This document shows, piece after piece, positions 1-6,578 of a stretch of DNA of 42,997 nt. The notes under the pieces are model-generated. The model had not been told where the DNA came from. It worked only from the letters and a program-made list of their open reading frames with translations, and did no database searches. Position 1 is the stretch's first letter. Every line of letters starts with the position of its first letter. The DNA is taken from the NCBI GenBank assembly GCA_029863175.1, contig JAOTVX010000033.1:1-42997 (forward strand), written 5' to 3'. Position numbers and translations under genes: made by a program. Origin of the DNA: Betaproteobacteria bacterium (GTDB taxonomy: Bacteria; Pseudomonadota; Gammaproteobacteria; Burkholderiales; SG8-41).

Positions 1-288
1 TCCCGTGCGCAGCGCGAGCCCGCCCGCCCGAGCCCGGACGAACTGCTTAGAGAAGTTGCGAAGGCTTTCGATCTTCCGCGCAGAACGGTGCTCGACCGCC
101 GCCACGCGCAGGCGTATCGCTGTGCCGTTTTTCTACTGCGACGCGTGGTGAACGAACCGATCGCCAAGGTTGCGCGCCGCGCCGGAATATCCGCCCCACG
201 GGTGTCGCAAATCCAGGCCCAGGCGGAAAGCGCCAAGCCGCAGGGACCGATGCGGATGCTGTTGGAGCTCTATAAGGTAAAGCGTTGA
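1..288 (+). CDS. REP-associated tyrosine transposase (RAYT), C-terminal end only
   Basis: The reading frame is open from the left edge and stops at 286-288, so only the last 95 residues are present. They contain a helix-turn-helix-like segment (AKVARRAGISAPRVSQIQ) and end in LYKVKR, which closely resembles the C-terminal tail I know from proteobacterial RAYT (Y1/HUH) transposases, where RVSQIQ and a final YKVK are common. The catalytic HUH and Tyr residues would lie upstream of the window, so activity cannot be judged. RAYTs are known to act on REP palindromes, and such palindromes follow at 431-490 and recur in the window. The last codons (YKVKR-stop) lie inside a sequence repeated in tandem just downstream. 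The assignment rests on motif memory and could instead be another HTH-ended transposase. Confidence 0.6.
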   Translation, partial: SRAQREPARPSPDELLREVAKAFDLPRRTVLDRRHAQAYRCAVFLLRRVVNEPIAKVARRAGISAPRVSQIQAQAESAKPQGPMRMLLELYKVKR

Positions 289-332
289 CCCCATGAACGC
301 GCGTATAAGGTAAAGCGTTGACCCCATGAACG
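271..332. repeat. Tandem duplication of the transposase gene end
   Basis: A 29-bp sequence starting TATAAGGTAAAGCGTTGACC is present at 271-299 and again, identically, at 304-332 (period 33 bp). The first copy encodes the last residues and stop codon of the transposase. The reverse complement begins GGGGTCAACGC, the same general pattern (GGGGTCA then a variable arm) as the REP-like units elsewhere in the window, so it is probably the terminal REP unit of this element. Confidence 0.8.
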
Positions 333-380
333 TAAGTTGCGGGCCAAGCGGTTTTTCTCTAGTTACATGCTTCCATGATT

Positions 381-410
381 AAACACCCCGCTTCGGCGGG
401 GTGTTTGTTT
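381..410 (+). terminator. Strong intrinsic terminator
   Basis: A perfect 11-bp stem (AAACACCCCGC with GCGGGGTGTTT) closed by a TTCG tetraloop is followed by GTTT. The A/T ends of both arms would let it work in both directions. It separates the transposase end from the lycopene cyclase region. Confidence 0.85.
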
Positions 411-430
411 GCGTATCGTGCTTTCTGAGG

Positions 431-490
431 ATTAAAGGGGCCAGGCTCGATTTATGCGGCAATGAATAAATCGAGCCTGCCCCATTTAAT
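431..490. repeat. REP-like palindrome
   Basis: Arms 431-455 and 466-490 are inverted repeats matching at 23 of 25 positions, around a 10-nt loop. The left arm carries AAAGGGGCCAGGCTCGA, which recurs as a doublet at 37281-37323. It lies just beyond the stop codon of the lycopene cyclase gene. Confidence 0.8.
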
Positions 491-515
491 TGCCGTCGAA
501 TCAAAAAAAATGAAG

Positions 516-1454
516 CTAATGCTCGCCTAGAAATGCCTGTTTGATTGTCTTGTTTGAAGCCAACCAGATCTTGATCACTTCGTAGAGAATGACAGTTGCA
601 TAACTCACAGAAAACCAGAGCACTATTTCTTCTATAGGCAATTCATGCCACGCCTGAATATATATTCCCGTCATTGCGCTATGTTGAAATCCCCACCACT
701 GATATGGCAAAGCCAAGGTTACCTCCCATAATAGGCTAATCAAAACAATTATGAGAACTGTAAAACTAAACGCACGCCAGTTAATAAAATGCTTGGCGCA
801 ATGGTAGAAGCCAAGTGAGGGCAGCAAGGCCACAATGGTTAAATAGATAAAGTACCAGGGGAATCCAGGTTCGCCGGAAAACCAAAGTTTGTAGGTCACC
901 GAACACGCTATTAACAAAGTCGCGATGATCAATGAAAAGGGGTGGAAGCAGAGGATTTTCTCTAATTTTTGTGACTCACTTTGGTAATCAGGAATGTTGT
1001 ATCTCAAAAACCAATACTCATCACCCCAAGCATAAATAAGCAACACCACAATAAAGCCGCTGAGATAAAAAATAAACTCTTCTATGGGGATGCTGCCATT
1101 GACAGCGGGCAGCGAAATGTCTAAGACAGCATTGTGATTTTGAAAGAGAAAAAACGCATTCCCGAACAACACATCCAATATCACGCCTAATGGGAATAGC
1201 AGCGACACTGTCAATATGAACGCTTTCTTTTGAAAACGAATTTCAGGATGTCGGAAAAACCACCACCCAATGGCTAACATGGGAATAATGAACAGGCTCA
1301 GACTTATGGTATAGCCAAGCGGTGTGGGATTGTCCGATGTTACAACAAGCTGGCCAGGGACGATCACTGTCTGCAGTGTTAACGCCGCCGGAATGATCAA
1401 TACGACTATGATGTATATAACAACCGCCGCAGCCTTGTTGTGCCTGTTTTGCAT
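516..1454 (-). CDS. Lycopene cyclase domain protein, two-repeat (CrtYc-CrtYd fusion type)
   Basis: This is a 312-residue integral membrane protein with about seven or eight hydrophobic segments. Two internal repeats each carry the signature PIEE motif, at residues 123-126 (GSIPIEEFIFYL) and 273-276 (HELPIEEIVLWF), preceded by similar aromatic-rich segments (FGNAFFLF; WWGFQHSAMTG). This is the heterodimeric/fused lycopene cyclase family, which cyclises the ends of lycopene to give beta-carotene-type pigments at the membrane. The glutamates of PxEE are the expected catalytic residues. No phytoene synthase or desaturase gene lies nearby, so the lycopene source is unknown and retinal or other terpenoid roles are possible. 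The gene is visibly AT-richer than every neighbour and sits between REP-like palindromes, which suggests recent acquisition. The ATG at 1454 gives a sensible hydrophobic N-terminus. Confidence 0.75.
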   Translation of the reverse strand: MQNRHNKAAAVVIYIIVVLIIPAALTLQTVIVPGQLVVTSDNPTPLGYTISLSLFIIPMLAIGWWFFRHPEIRFQKKAFILTVSLLFPLGVILDVLFGNAFFLFQNHNAVLDISLPAVNGSIPIEEFIFYLSGFIVVLLIYAWGDEYWFLRYNIPDYQSESQKLEKILCFHPFSLIIATLLIACSVTYKLWFSGEPGFPWYFIYLTIVALLPSLGFYHCAKHFINWRAFSFTVLIIVLISLLWEVTLALPYQWWGFQHSAMTGIYIQAWHELPIEEIVLWFSVSYATVILYEVIKIWLASNKTIKQAFLGEH

Positions 1455-1806
1455 AACACATAGTCCTTTAGTGATGCTTTTCGGCTGTTTCTGGTTCAGC
1501 CATTTATAACTACATTAGCACCAACACGGGCAGCCCGCCGCAGCGGGGTGTAGTAAGCGAAATCTAAGACTATGCCGCAGAGGGCAACTGGAACAGGCCG
1601 TGGCAATGGGACCTCCACCGCAATGCATGCCACGGCAGTCTCAGTCGGCAGAAAACAAATGGGAAACAAATGGAGTCAGATTCACATTCCTGCATTCCGG
1701 AAAAGTTACACTGATCCCATTTACACCACTCTTCAGTTAAATATCTGCGGCCTTTTAAGACAGATCAAGAGTACGCGGCGGCGCGCGGGGGCGCATGTCG
1801 GGCGCC
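1455..1806. repeat. Intergenic region with a degenerate REP-like palindrome
   Basis: No gene is visible. An imperfect palindrome at about 1664-1726 has a left arm reading AAATGGAGTCAGATTCACA and a right arm that, reversed, reads AAATGGGATCAGTGTAAC. This is another member of the GGGGTCAG-type family. The stretch 1455-1510 just upstream of the lycopene cyclase start is AT-rich and probably holds its promoter. Confidence 0.5.
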
Positions 1807-2946
1807 TCACGATGAGCAAAGCAATGGTGTGTCTTCGCCCCAAACCCGCCGCGCGGTCTCCACGACCAGTCTGAGCTTTCGTTCCTGGTCTGCCGGGGTG
1901 ACGGCGTTTCCAATCACCGAGTTGGAAAAGCCGCATTGCGGGCTTACCGCCAAACGCTCCAGGGGCACGAAGCGGCTCGCTTCTCGGATGCGGCTTACGA
2001 GCTCGTCCATCGCCTCAAGGTGAGGACGCTTGGTGGTGATGAGCCCAAGCACCACCAACTTGTCTTCGGGCACTTCCCTGAGAGGCTCGAACGATCCCGA
2101 GCGCGCGTCGTCATATTCGAGCAGGAACCGCTGCGCCCGGGCGCGCCGAAAGGCGGTCCGCGCGATCCGCTCGTAGCCGCCGCTCGCAAGCCAGCGGCTG
2201 CCCTGGTTTCCCCGGCACAAGTGAAAACCGAATGTGACACCAGGAATATCCCCGATGATTGCATTGTCCATCTCGATGCCGCGTTCCAGGTAGCGCTCCG
2301 CACTCCAGCCCTGGGATTCGTAAAAGCTGCACGTCGCCGGATCCAGCAGCAGCGCATAGTGGGGCGCGTCGAGCTGGATGTAGGTCGCGCCGAGCCGCAC
2401 CAGCTCCACGACTTCCTCGCGCAGGATGTCCACCACATCGGCGAGGAAGTTTTCCAAGGTGGGATAGGCTGCGCGGGAGCGCTGCGGAGACCAGAAGTTC
2501 GCCCAAAGGCTGGGGCTAGGCAGCGTAATCTTCCGAATGCGTGTCGTGCGCGCGCGCAGAAACACGAACTCCTCCACCGACAAATGCCGCCTGCGTTGGA
2601 GCTTCTCCACGACCCCGAGCCCTGCGGGGCGCTCAATCGTCCGATCGCCGACGGTAGAAGAATCTCCGCGCCAATTGCCCCACAGAAACGCGTTCAGGTC
2701 CCAGTCGCCCAGGCCGCTTACTGATTCGGCGAACTGGCTCTGAAAGGAGAGCCGCCGCTGCTCCCCGTCGGTGACCACCGGCAAGCCCACGCTCTCCTGG
2801 AGCCTGATGGCGTCTTCCACGGCCCGGTCTTCGAGGGCCTTGAACCGGGCACGCGAGATGCGGCCCGAGGCGGCGTCTTCCCGCGCCGAAATAAGTTCAG
2901 ATGGGCGGAGCAGGCTGCCGATATGGTCTGCGTGGCAAGCGATCAT
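1807..2946 (-). CDS. MetE-like cobalamin-independent methionine synthase domain protein
   Basis: The 379 residues match the C-terminal catalytic domain of cobalamin-independent methionine synthase (UROD/MetE-like barrel) without the N-terminal half found in full MetE. Visible markers are HIGSLLRP near the start, DGEQRR at 60-65, IQLDAP at 190-195, FHLCRGN (His242, Cys244), LLEYDD (Glu277) and QCGFSNS (Cys338). The His-Cys-Glu-Cys set corresponds to the four zinc ligands of MetE, so a zinc-activated thiol methyl transfer is expected. Short homologues of this kind often use alternative methyl donors or take part in other alkyl-thiol chemistry, so homocysteine as acceptor is likely but not proven. 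No other methionine gene or riboswitch was noticed nearby. It stands alone on the minus strand. Confidence 0.85.
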   Translation of the reverse strand: MIACHADHIGSLLRPSELISAREDAASGRISRARFKALEDRAVEDAIRLQESVGLPVVTDGEQRRLSFQSQFAESVSGLGDWDLNAFLWGNWRGDSSTVGDRTIERPAGLGVVEKLQRRRHLSVEEFVFLRARTTRIRKITLPSPSLWANFWSPQRSRAAYPTLENFLADVVDILREEVVELVRLGATYIQLDAPHYALLLDPATCSFYESQGWSAERYLERGIEMDNAIIGDIPGVTFGFHLCRGNQGSRWLASGGYERIARTAFRRARAQRFLLEYDDARSGSFEPLREVPEDKLVVLGLITTKRPHLEAMDELVSRIREASRFVPLERLAVSPQCGFSNSVIGNAVTPADQERKLRLVVETARRVWGEDTPLLCSS

Positions 2947-3258
2947 GGTCTAGCCAGTATTTCACGAAAAGTATCGCGCCAAACCCCGGCTAATGCCACC
3001 TGCGATGGCGGTGTTAGGTGATGCGTGATGAGTGATGAGTTATGGGGTTCGCCCGACGCAGACAGCAGAAAGCAGAAGGATGAAGGATAACCAGGGGCTT
3101 TCCCGGTATGCCACTCTTCGCGTTCTTTGCGGCCTTCGCGGTGAGGCTTTTCTCTTTCTTGGCGCCCTCCGCGGCCTTGGCGGTAGAGCTTTTCTGGTCC
3201 TTCGCGGCCTTAACGTCTTGGCGGTGAAGCTTTACTGCTTTTCATCACCCATCACTCG
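2947..3258. repeat. Intergenic repeat block with heptamer ends and CGCGGCC units
   Basis: Positions about 3009-3050 carry GTGATGR-type heptamers and about 3240-3272 carry their inverse (CATCACCCATCACTCGTCACC), making imperfect terminal inverted repeats. Between them run CGCGGCCTTNGCGGT-like units around 3120-3235. Positions 2970-3000 match 40816-40846 (AGTATCGCGCCAAACCCCG identical, then similar). The stop codon of the next gene lies inside the right arm. No gene is visible. Confidence 0.7.
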
Positions 3259-5202
3259 TCACCTAGCCACACTGGCGCTGCTTGCGAGTTCGGCCACGGG
3301 CTGACTTTCCAGCGGCACTGGGCGCTGGAACTGGTTACCTTGCGCGAACTGGGTGCCCATCTCGGCCAGCAGCTTCAGCACGTCCTGCGTTTCAGCGCCT
3401 TCCGCGATCACCTGTTTGTCGAGACCGTGGGCAAGATCGTTCAGCGCCCGCACGAAAATGCGGCTGCCCTCGTCGCCGGCAAGGTCGCGGATGAAGCTGC
3501 CGTCGATCTTGAGGTAGTCGACGTCGAACCGCTTGAGATAGTAGAACGAGCTGAAACCGGCTCCAAAATCGTCAAGGGCGATCCGGCAACCCAAGTCCTT
3601 GAGCTGGTGGATGAAGGTCAGCGTCACGTCGATTTCTGCCATTGCGGCCGTTTCCGTGATCTCGAAAACGAGCTGGCTCGGGTTTACGTCGCTATCCCGC
3701 AGCAGGGTGAGGAAGCGCCGCATCCAGTCCGGGTCCGACATCGAGATACGCGAAATATTGACGAAGTAGCGCACGCGCTTGCCGATTTGATGGTTTTCGC
3801 GCATGAAGGCAAGAAGCTTTTCCACCACGCGCAGATCAATTTCTTTGATAAGGCCGAGGGATTCGGCGAATTCAAGGAAACTTGCTGGCGGGATGTGGCG
3901 CCCGTCCTCGTCACGAATGCGAGCGAGGATCTCGTAGTGCATCGTCTTGCGATCCTTGAGGCGGACGACCGGCTGCGAGAACAGGACCACGCGGTCATCA
4001 TCCAGCGCGTCACGGAGCGTTTTCGCCCAGTGGATGCGCTTGTGCGTGCTGCGCAGGCTGTCGGAATCCTGGTCGAACAACATGTGACGGTTGCGGCCGA
4101 GGTCCTTCGCCTGATACATCGCAATGTCCACGTTCGACAGGACCGCGAGCACGTCGTTGCCGTGGAAGGGATAGAGCGCGATGCCAGCCGAGGCGGTCAG
4201 GTTGGATATGACCTTGTCCTCGGCCGCCTGGAAACGGTAATGGCGCACGGCGTCGAGCGCGCTCTCGGCCACCTCGATGGCCTCCTTGCGCAGCACGGCT
4301 GGCAAATGGATCGCGAACTCGTCGCCCCCGAGGCGATAGAGCTCGCCGTTGAGGCTGCGCATAAGGTCGCGCAGCACGCTGCCAACGCCGATGATCAGGT
4401 GATCGCCGGTGCGATGCCCGAAGTTGTCGTTGACGTATTTGAAATGATCGACGTCCAGGAAGAGCAGGGCGCCCATGCCGCCTGCCGCCAGGGCTTCCTC
4501 GATGCGGCGCTGCAGGCTGTGCCGGTTGGGAAGGTCGGTAAGCGCATCGTGCAGCGCCAGATGCTCGATGCGCAGGGTCGCAAGATGCTGTTCCGTTATG
4601 TCGCGCGCGGTGCCCCGAATGCCAAGTATCGCGCCGTTGTCGTCGAGCGCAACGCGCGCGTTGATGCCGATCCAGCGATCCTGGTCCTTGCTGGTGACCA
4701 GGTGGCTCACGTAGTTCCTAACCTCGCCGTCGCGCTTGAGCACGGCAAGGAACCGCCGGTTGGAAACATGCGAGGCACCGGACTCGAAATCGAAGAAACA
4801 CCTCCCGATCAGGTCCTTGGGCGTCAGTCCGAAGATTTCATACGCGGCGTTGTTGAGATAGGTAAAGCGTCCCTGGGCGTCCGTTGTCCAGATGAGGTCA
4901 TGCGAGGTCTCGACCACGTCGCGGTAGCGGTTTTCGCTGTCGAGCAGCAGCTGGATGACCCGGCGCTTTTCCGCCAGTGATTTCCGAATGGTTGCGAGCT
5001 CGGCATTGGTTTTGTCGCTGTTGGTGCCGAGTCCCGAAACCGTGAGCCGGTTGATGAGTTCCCGCGAGTAGCGTCGGTGTCCGCCGTCCGTCCGCGAGGC
5101 GATCAATACTCCCTGCTCGTCCCAACGCCGCAGTTTCTGTATCGGAATGCCGAGCATTTCAGAAACTTGCTGAATGCTGCAATGCGTCGATGAATCGCTC
5201 AC
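3259..5202 (-). CDS. MerR-type HTH / PAS / GGDEF / EAL protein, candidate DSF receptor with c-di-GMP output
   Basis: I start this protein at GTG 5202 because AAGGAG lies five bases upstream; an ATG at 5394 is possible but would add a low-complexity basic leader overlapping rpfF. In the 647-residue protein, residues about 8-56 form a MerR-like winged HTH (WDEQGVLIASRTDGGHRRY). A PAS domain follows (about 87-205), then GGDEF with intact GGDEF at 292-296 (synthesis of c-di-GMP; the inhibitory RxxD site reads RSLN). The EAL domain has EIL at 424-426, and Asn482, the FEITE motif, DDFGAG, Lys565, Glu601 and Gln621 kept, so hydrolysis is plausible. PAS-GGDEF-EAL encoded beside rpfF is the layout of the Burkholderia BDSF receptor RpfR. 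Here a DNA-binding domain replaces its N-terminal RpfF-interaction region. The gene lies 160 bases downstream of rpfF. Dual transcriptional and c-di-GMP function is my inference. Confidence 0.85.
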   Translation of the reverse strand: MSDSSTHCSIQQVSEMLGIPIQKLRRWDEQGVLIASRTDGGHRRYSRELINRLTVSGLGTNSDKTNAELATIRKSLAEKRRVIQLLLDSENRYRDVVETSHDLIWTTDAQGRFTYLNNAAYEIFGLTPKDLIGRCFFDFESGASHVSNRRFLAVLKRDGEVRNYVSHLVTSKDQDRWIGINARVALDDNGAILGIRGTARDITEQHLATLRIEHLALHDALTDLPNRHSLQRRIEEALAAGGMGALLFLDVDHFKYVNDNFGHRTGDHLIIGVGSVLRDLMRSLNGELYRLGGDEFAIHLPAVLRKEAIEVAESALDAVRHYRFQAAEDKVISNLTASAGIALYPFHGNDVLAVLSNVDIAMYQAKDLGRNRHMLFDQDSDSLRSTHKRIHWAKTLRDALDDDRVVLFSQPVVRLKDRKTMHYEILARIRDEDGRHIPPASFLEFAESLGLIKEIDLRVVEKLLAFMRENHQIGKRVRYFVNISRISMSDPDWMRRFLTLLRDSDVNPSQLVFEITETAAMAEIDVTLTFIHQLKDLGCRIALDDFGAGFSSFYYLKRFDVDYLKIDGSFIRDLAGDEGSRIFVRALNDLAHGLDKQVIAEGAETQDVLKLLAEMGTQFAQGNQFQRPVPLESQPVAELASSASVAR

Positions 5203-5362
5203 GATGTCTCCTTGCCGCGACTTTGTTGTTTCGGTTTCCGCTTGTCGCTGCGCCAACGATGTGGGCGTCGGCTGAAGTTTATCAGAGCCCGCGCCGAAGT
5301 ACGAGAAAGATACGCGACGCACATCATCTGCGTCCCGCCGCCGTCGTCGCCGGGCAGCCGAG

Positions 5363-6289
5363 TCAGTGAACCTGTTGCGATTCGCCGAGGCCATTTTGGC
5401 GGGTGATCAGACGTTGCATCAACTTGAGATCACGCGGGTTGAGCCGCAGGGCGGTGTCGACCCAGATCCGCACGATATCGAGCAGCTCGTCAAAGTCGAT
5501 GCGGTGCACGCGCCGGCGCGCAGCTGCCAGCGCCGCGAGGCCGTTACGGCTGCGGGCCCGGCGCTTGATCAGGTTGGCCACCTCGGCCTCGCCCTGGCCG
5601 TCATCGACCGCTGCATCGATCACGCCCAGAGAGAGCATCTCGTCCGCGCTGTAGATCTTGCCGTTGGTCAGCACTTCTTCCGCCTGCCGCTGGCCGATGC
5701 GCCGTTCCAGGAAGGAGTACGAGCCCATTCCCGGGAACATGTTGAACAGGATCTCGGGAAAGCCGAAGTGCGCATTTTTCTCGGCGATGATGACATCGCT
5801 CGAGAGGGCGGCCTCGAACCCGCCTCCGAGGCATTCTCCCTGCACCAACGAGATGGTGGTGAGGGGAAGGTCATGGGCTACGTAGTTGCGGTAGAGCACG
5901 TCAATGCACGCGCGGCCATAGCGCGTCAGGCCCGCCCGGTCGCGCTGCTCGATGAGCTGACGGAAAAGGTCGAGGTCCCCGCCAAGATTGAAGACTCCGG
6001 GCGTGCCCGAGGCCAGCACCACGTACTCAATGGGATGATCTTCGTCGTAGCAGCGGATCTGCCCGTTGCCTGCCGCGAGAAAATCGTAGTAACTGCGGAT
6101 GCTCGCGAGCAGCGCCGGGTTGAAGCAGGCGCGCGGCTCGGGCGCCCAGCGTGACCACATCGCGTGCGTCTGCTTGTCAAAGCTGACGCGCAGCTGCGGC
6201 GAGAAGCTGAACTCGAGGCCGCTGTCGATTTGTTGAGGTACTGGATATTGACGCGCTTCAAGTAGTGCGGCAGGCAGGTGCATTTCCAT
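5363..6289 (-). CDS. rpfF: Diffusible signal factor (DSF) synthase, RpfF family
   Basis: This 308-residue crotonase-fold protein aligns along most of its length with Xanthomonas RpfF. Shared blocks include VFNLGGDLDLFRQLI, LVQGECLGGGFEAALS, PEILFNMFPGMGSYSFLERRI, NGKIYSADEML and IWVDTALRLNPRDLKLMQRL. The two glutamates needed in RpfF are present with the same 20-residue spacing (Glu159 and Glu179; Glu141 and Glu161 in Xanthomonas). RpfF converts 3-hydroxyacyl-ACP to the cis-2-enoyl thioester and releases the free cis-2-unsaturated fatty acid signal. The ATG at 6289 has GGGAG upstream. The N-terminus is about 20 residues longer than in Xanthomonas. It is the first gene of a likely two-gene operon with the PAS-GGDEF-EAL gene and diverges from an acyl-ACP synthetase gene. 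An ordinary enoyl-CoA hydratase is unlikely given the RpfF-specific blocks. Confidence 0.92.
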   Translation of the reverse strand: MEMHLPAALLEARQYPVPQQIDSGLEFSFSPQLRVSFDKQTHAMWSRWAPEPRACFNPALLASIRSYYDFLAAGNGQIRCYDEDHPIEYVVLASGTPGVFNLGGDLDLFRQLIEQRDRAGLTRYGRACIDVLYRNYVAHDLPLTTISLVQGECLGGGFEAALSSDVIIAEKNAHFGFPEILFNMFPGMGSYSFLERRIGQRQAEEVLTNGKIYSADEMLSLGVIDAAVDDGQGEAEVANLIKRRARSRNGLAALAAARRRVHRIDFDELLDIVRIWVDTALRLNPRDLKLMQRLITRQNGLGESQQVH

Positions 6290-6375
6290 GATTTTCTCCC
6301 CCAGAGAAAAAGCGGAACGGTCTGGTGCTCTTTAGCTGCTCGAAGTAGATTTAAGGCGAAATCTTCCAAAAAAGC

Positions 6376-6466
6376 AAATCTAACAATTCGATAGATTCTA
6401 TATTTTCGTTGTAAAAACATAGATCAAATATCATACTTCCTGGCAGGGTTAAGTCAAAATCTAACA
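6376..6466. promoter_or_regulatory. Direct repeats AAATCTAACA in the rpfF/aas divergent region
   Basis: The decamer AAATCTAACA occurs at 6376-6385 and again at 6457-6466, one near each divergent promoter region. The first copy also pairs with TAGATT at 6392-6397. These may be operator half-sites, but in AT-rich DNA a chance match is possible. Confidence 0.3.
6397..6427 (-). promoter_or_regulatory. Predicted rpfF promoter with 19-bp spacer and central dyad
   Basis: Reading the minus strand, a -35 TTGATC (6427-6422) and a -10 TATAGA (6402-6397) are separated by 19 bases. The spacer region holds the dyad CTATGTTTT, seven bases, AAAATATAG (6422-6398; 8 of 9 pairs). Long 19-20 bp spacers with an internal dyad are the hallmark of promoters activated by MerR-family proteins, and the downstream gene encodes a MerR-type HTH. 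The leader to the rpfF ATG would be about 100 nt. The elements were read by eye only. Confidence 0.5.
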
Positions 6467-6578
6467 TAGTGTGATATAAGTTTCACGGGGGCGACCTGGT
6501 TCGGGAGCGGGGGCGGGGAACCCTGCTTGACGCGGTTGCGATAAGCAGTTAAAAACCCCGTTTAGGCGTTAACTCTTT

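Noticed and set aside
5203..5394. Upstream ATG 5394 as the start of the PAS-GGDEF-EAL gene
   Set aside because: It would overlap the 3' end of rpfF, add a low-complexity arginine run and lacks a ribosome binding site, while GTG 5202 has a strong one.
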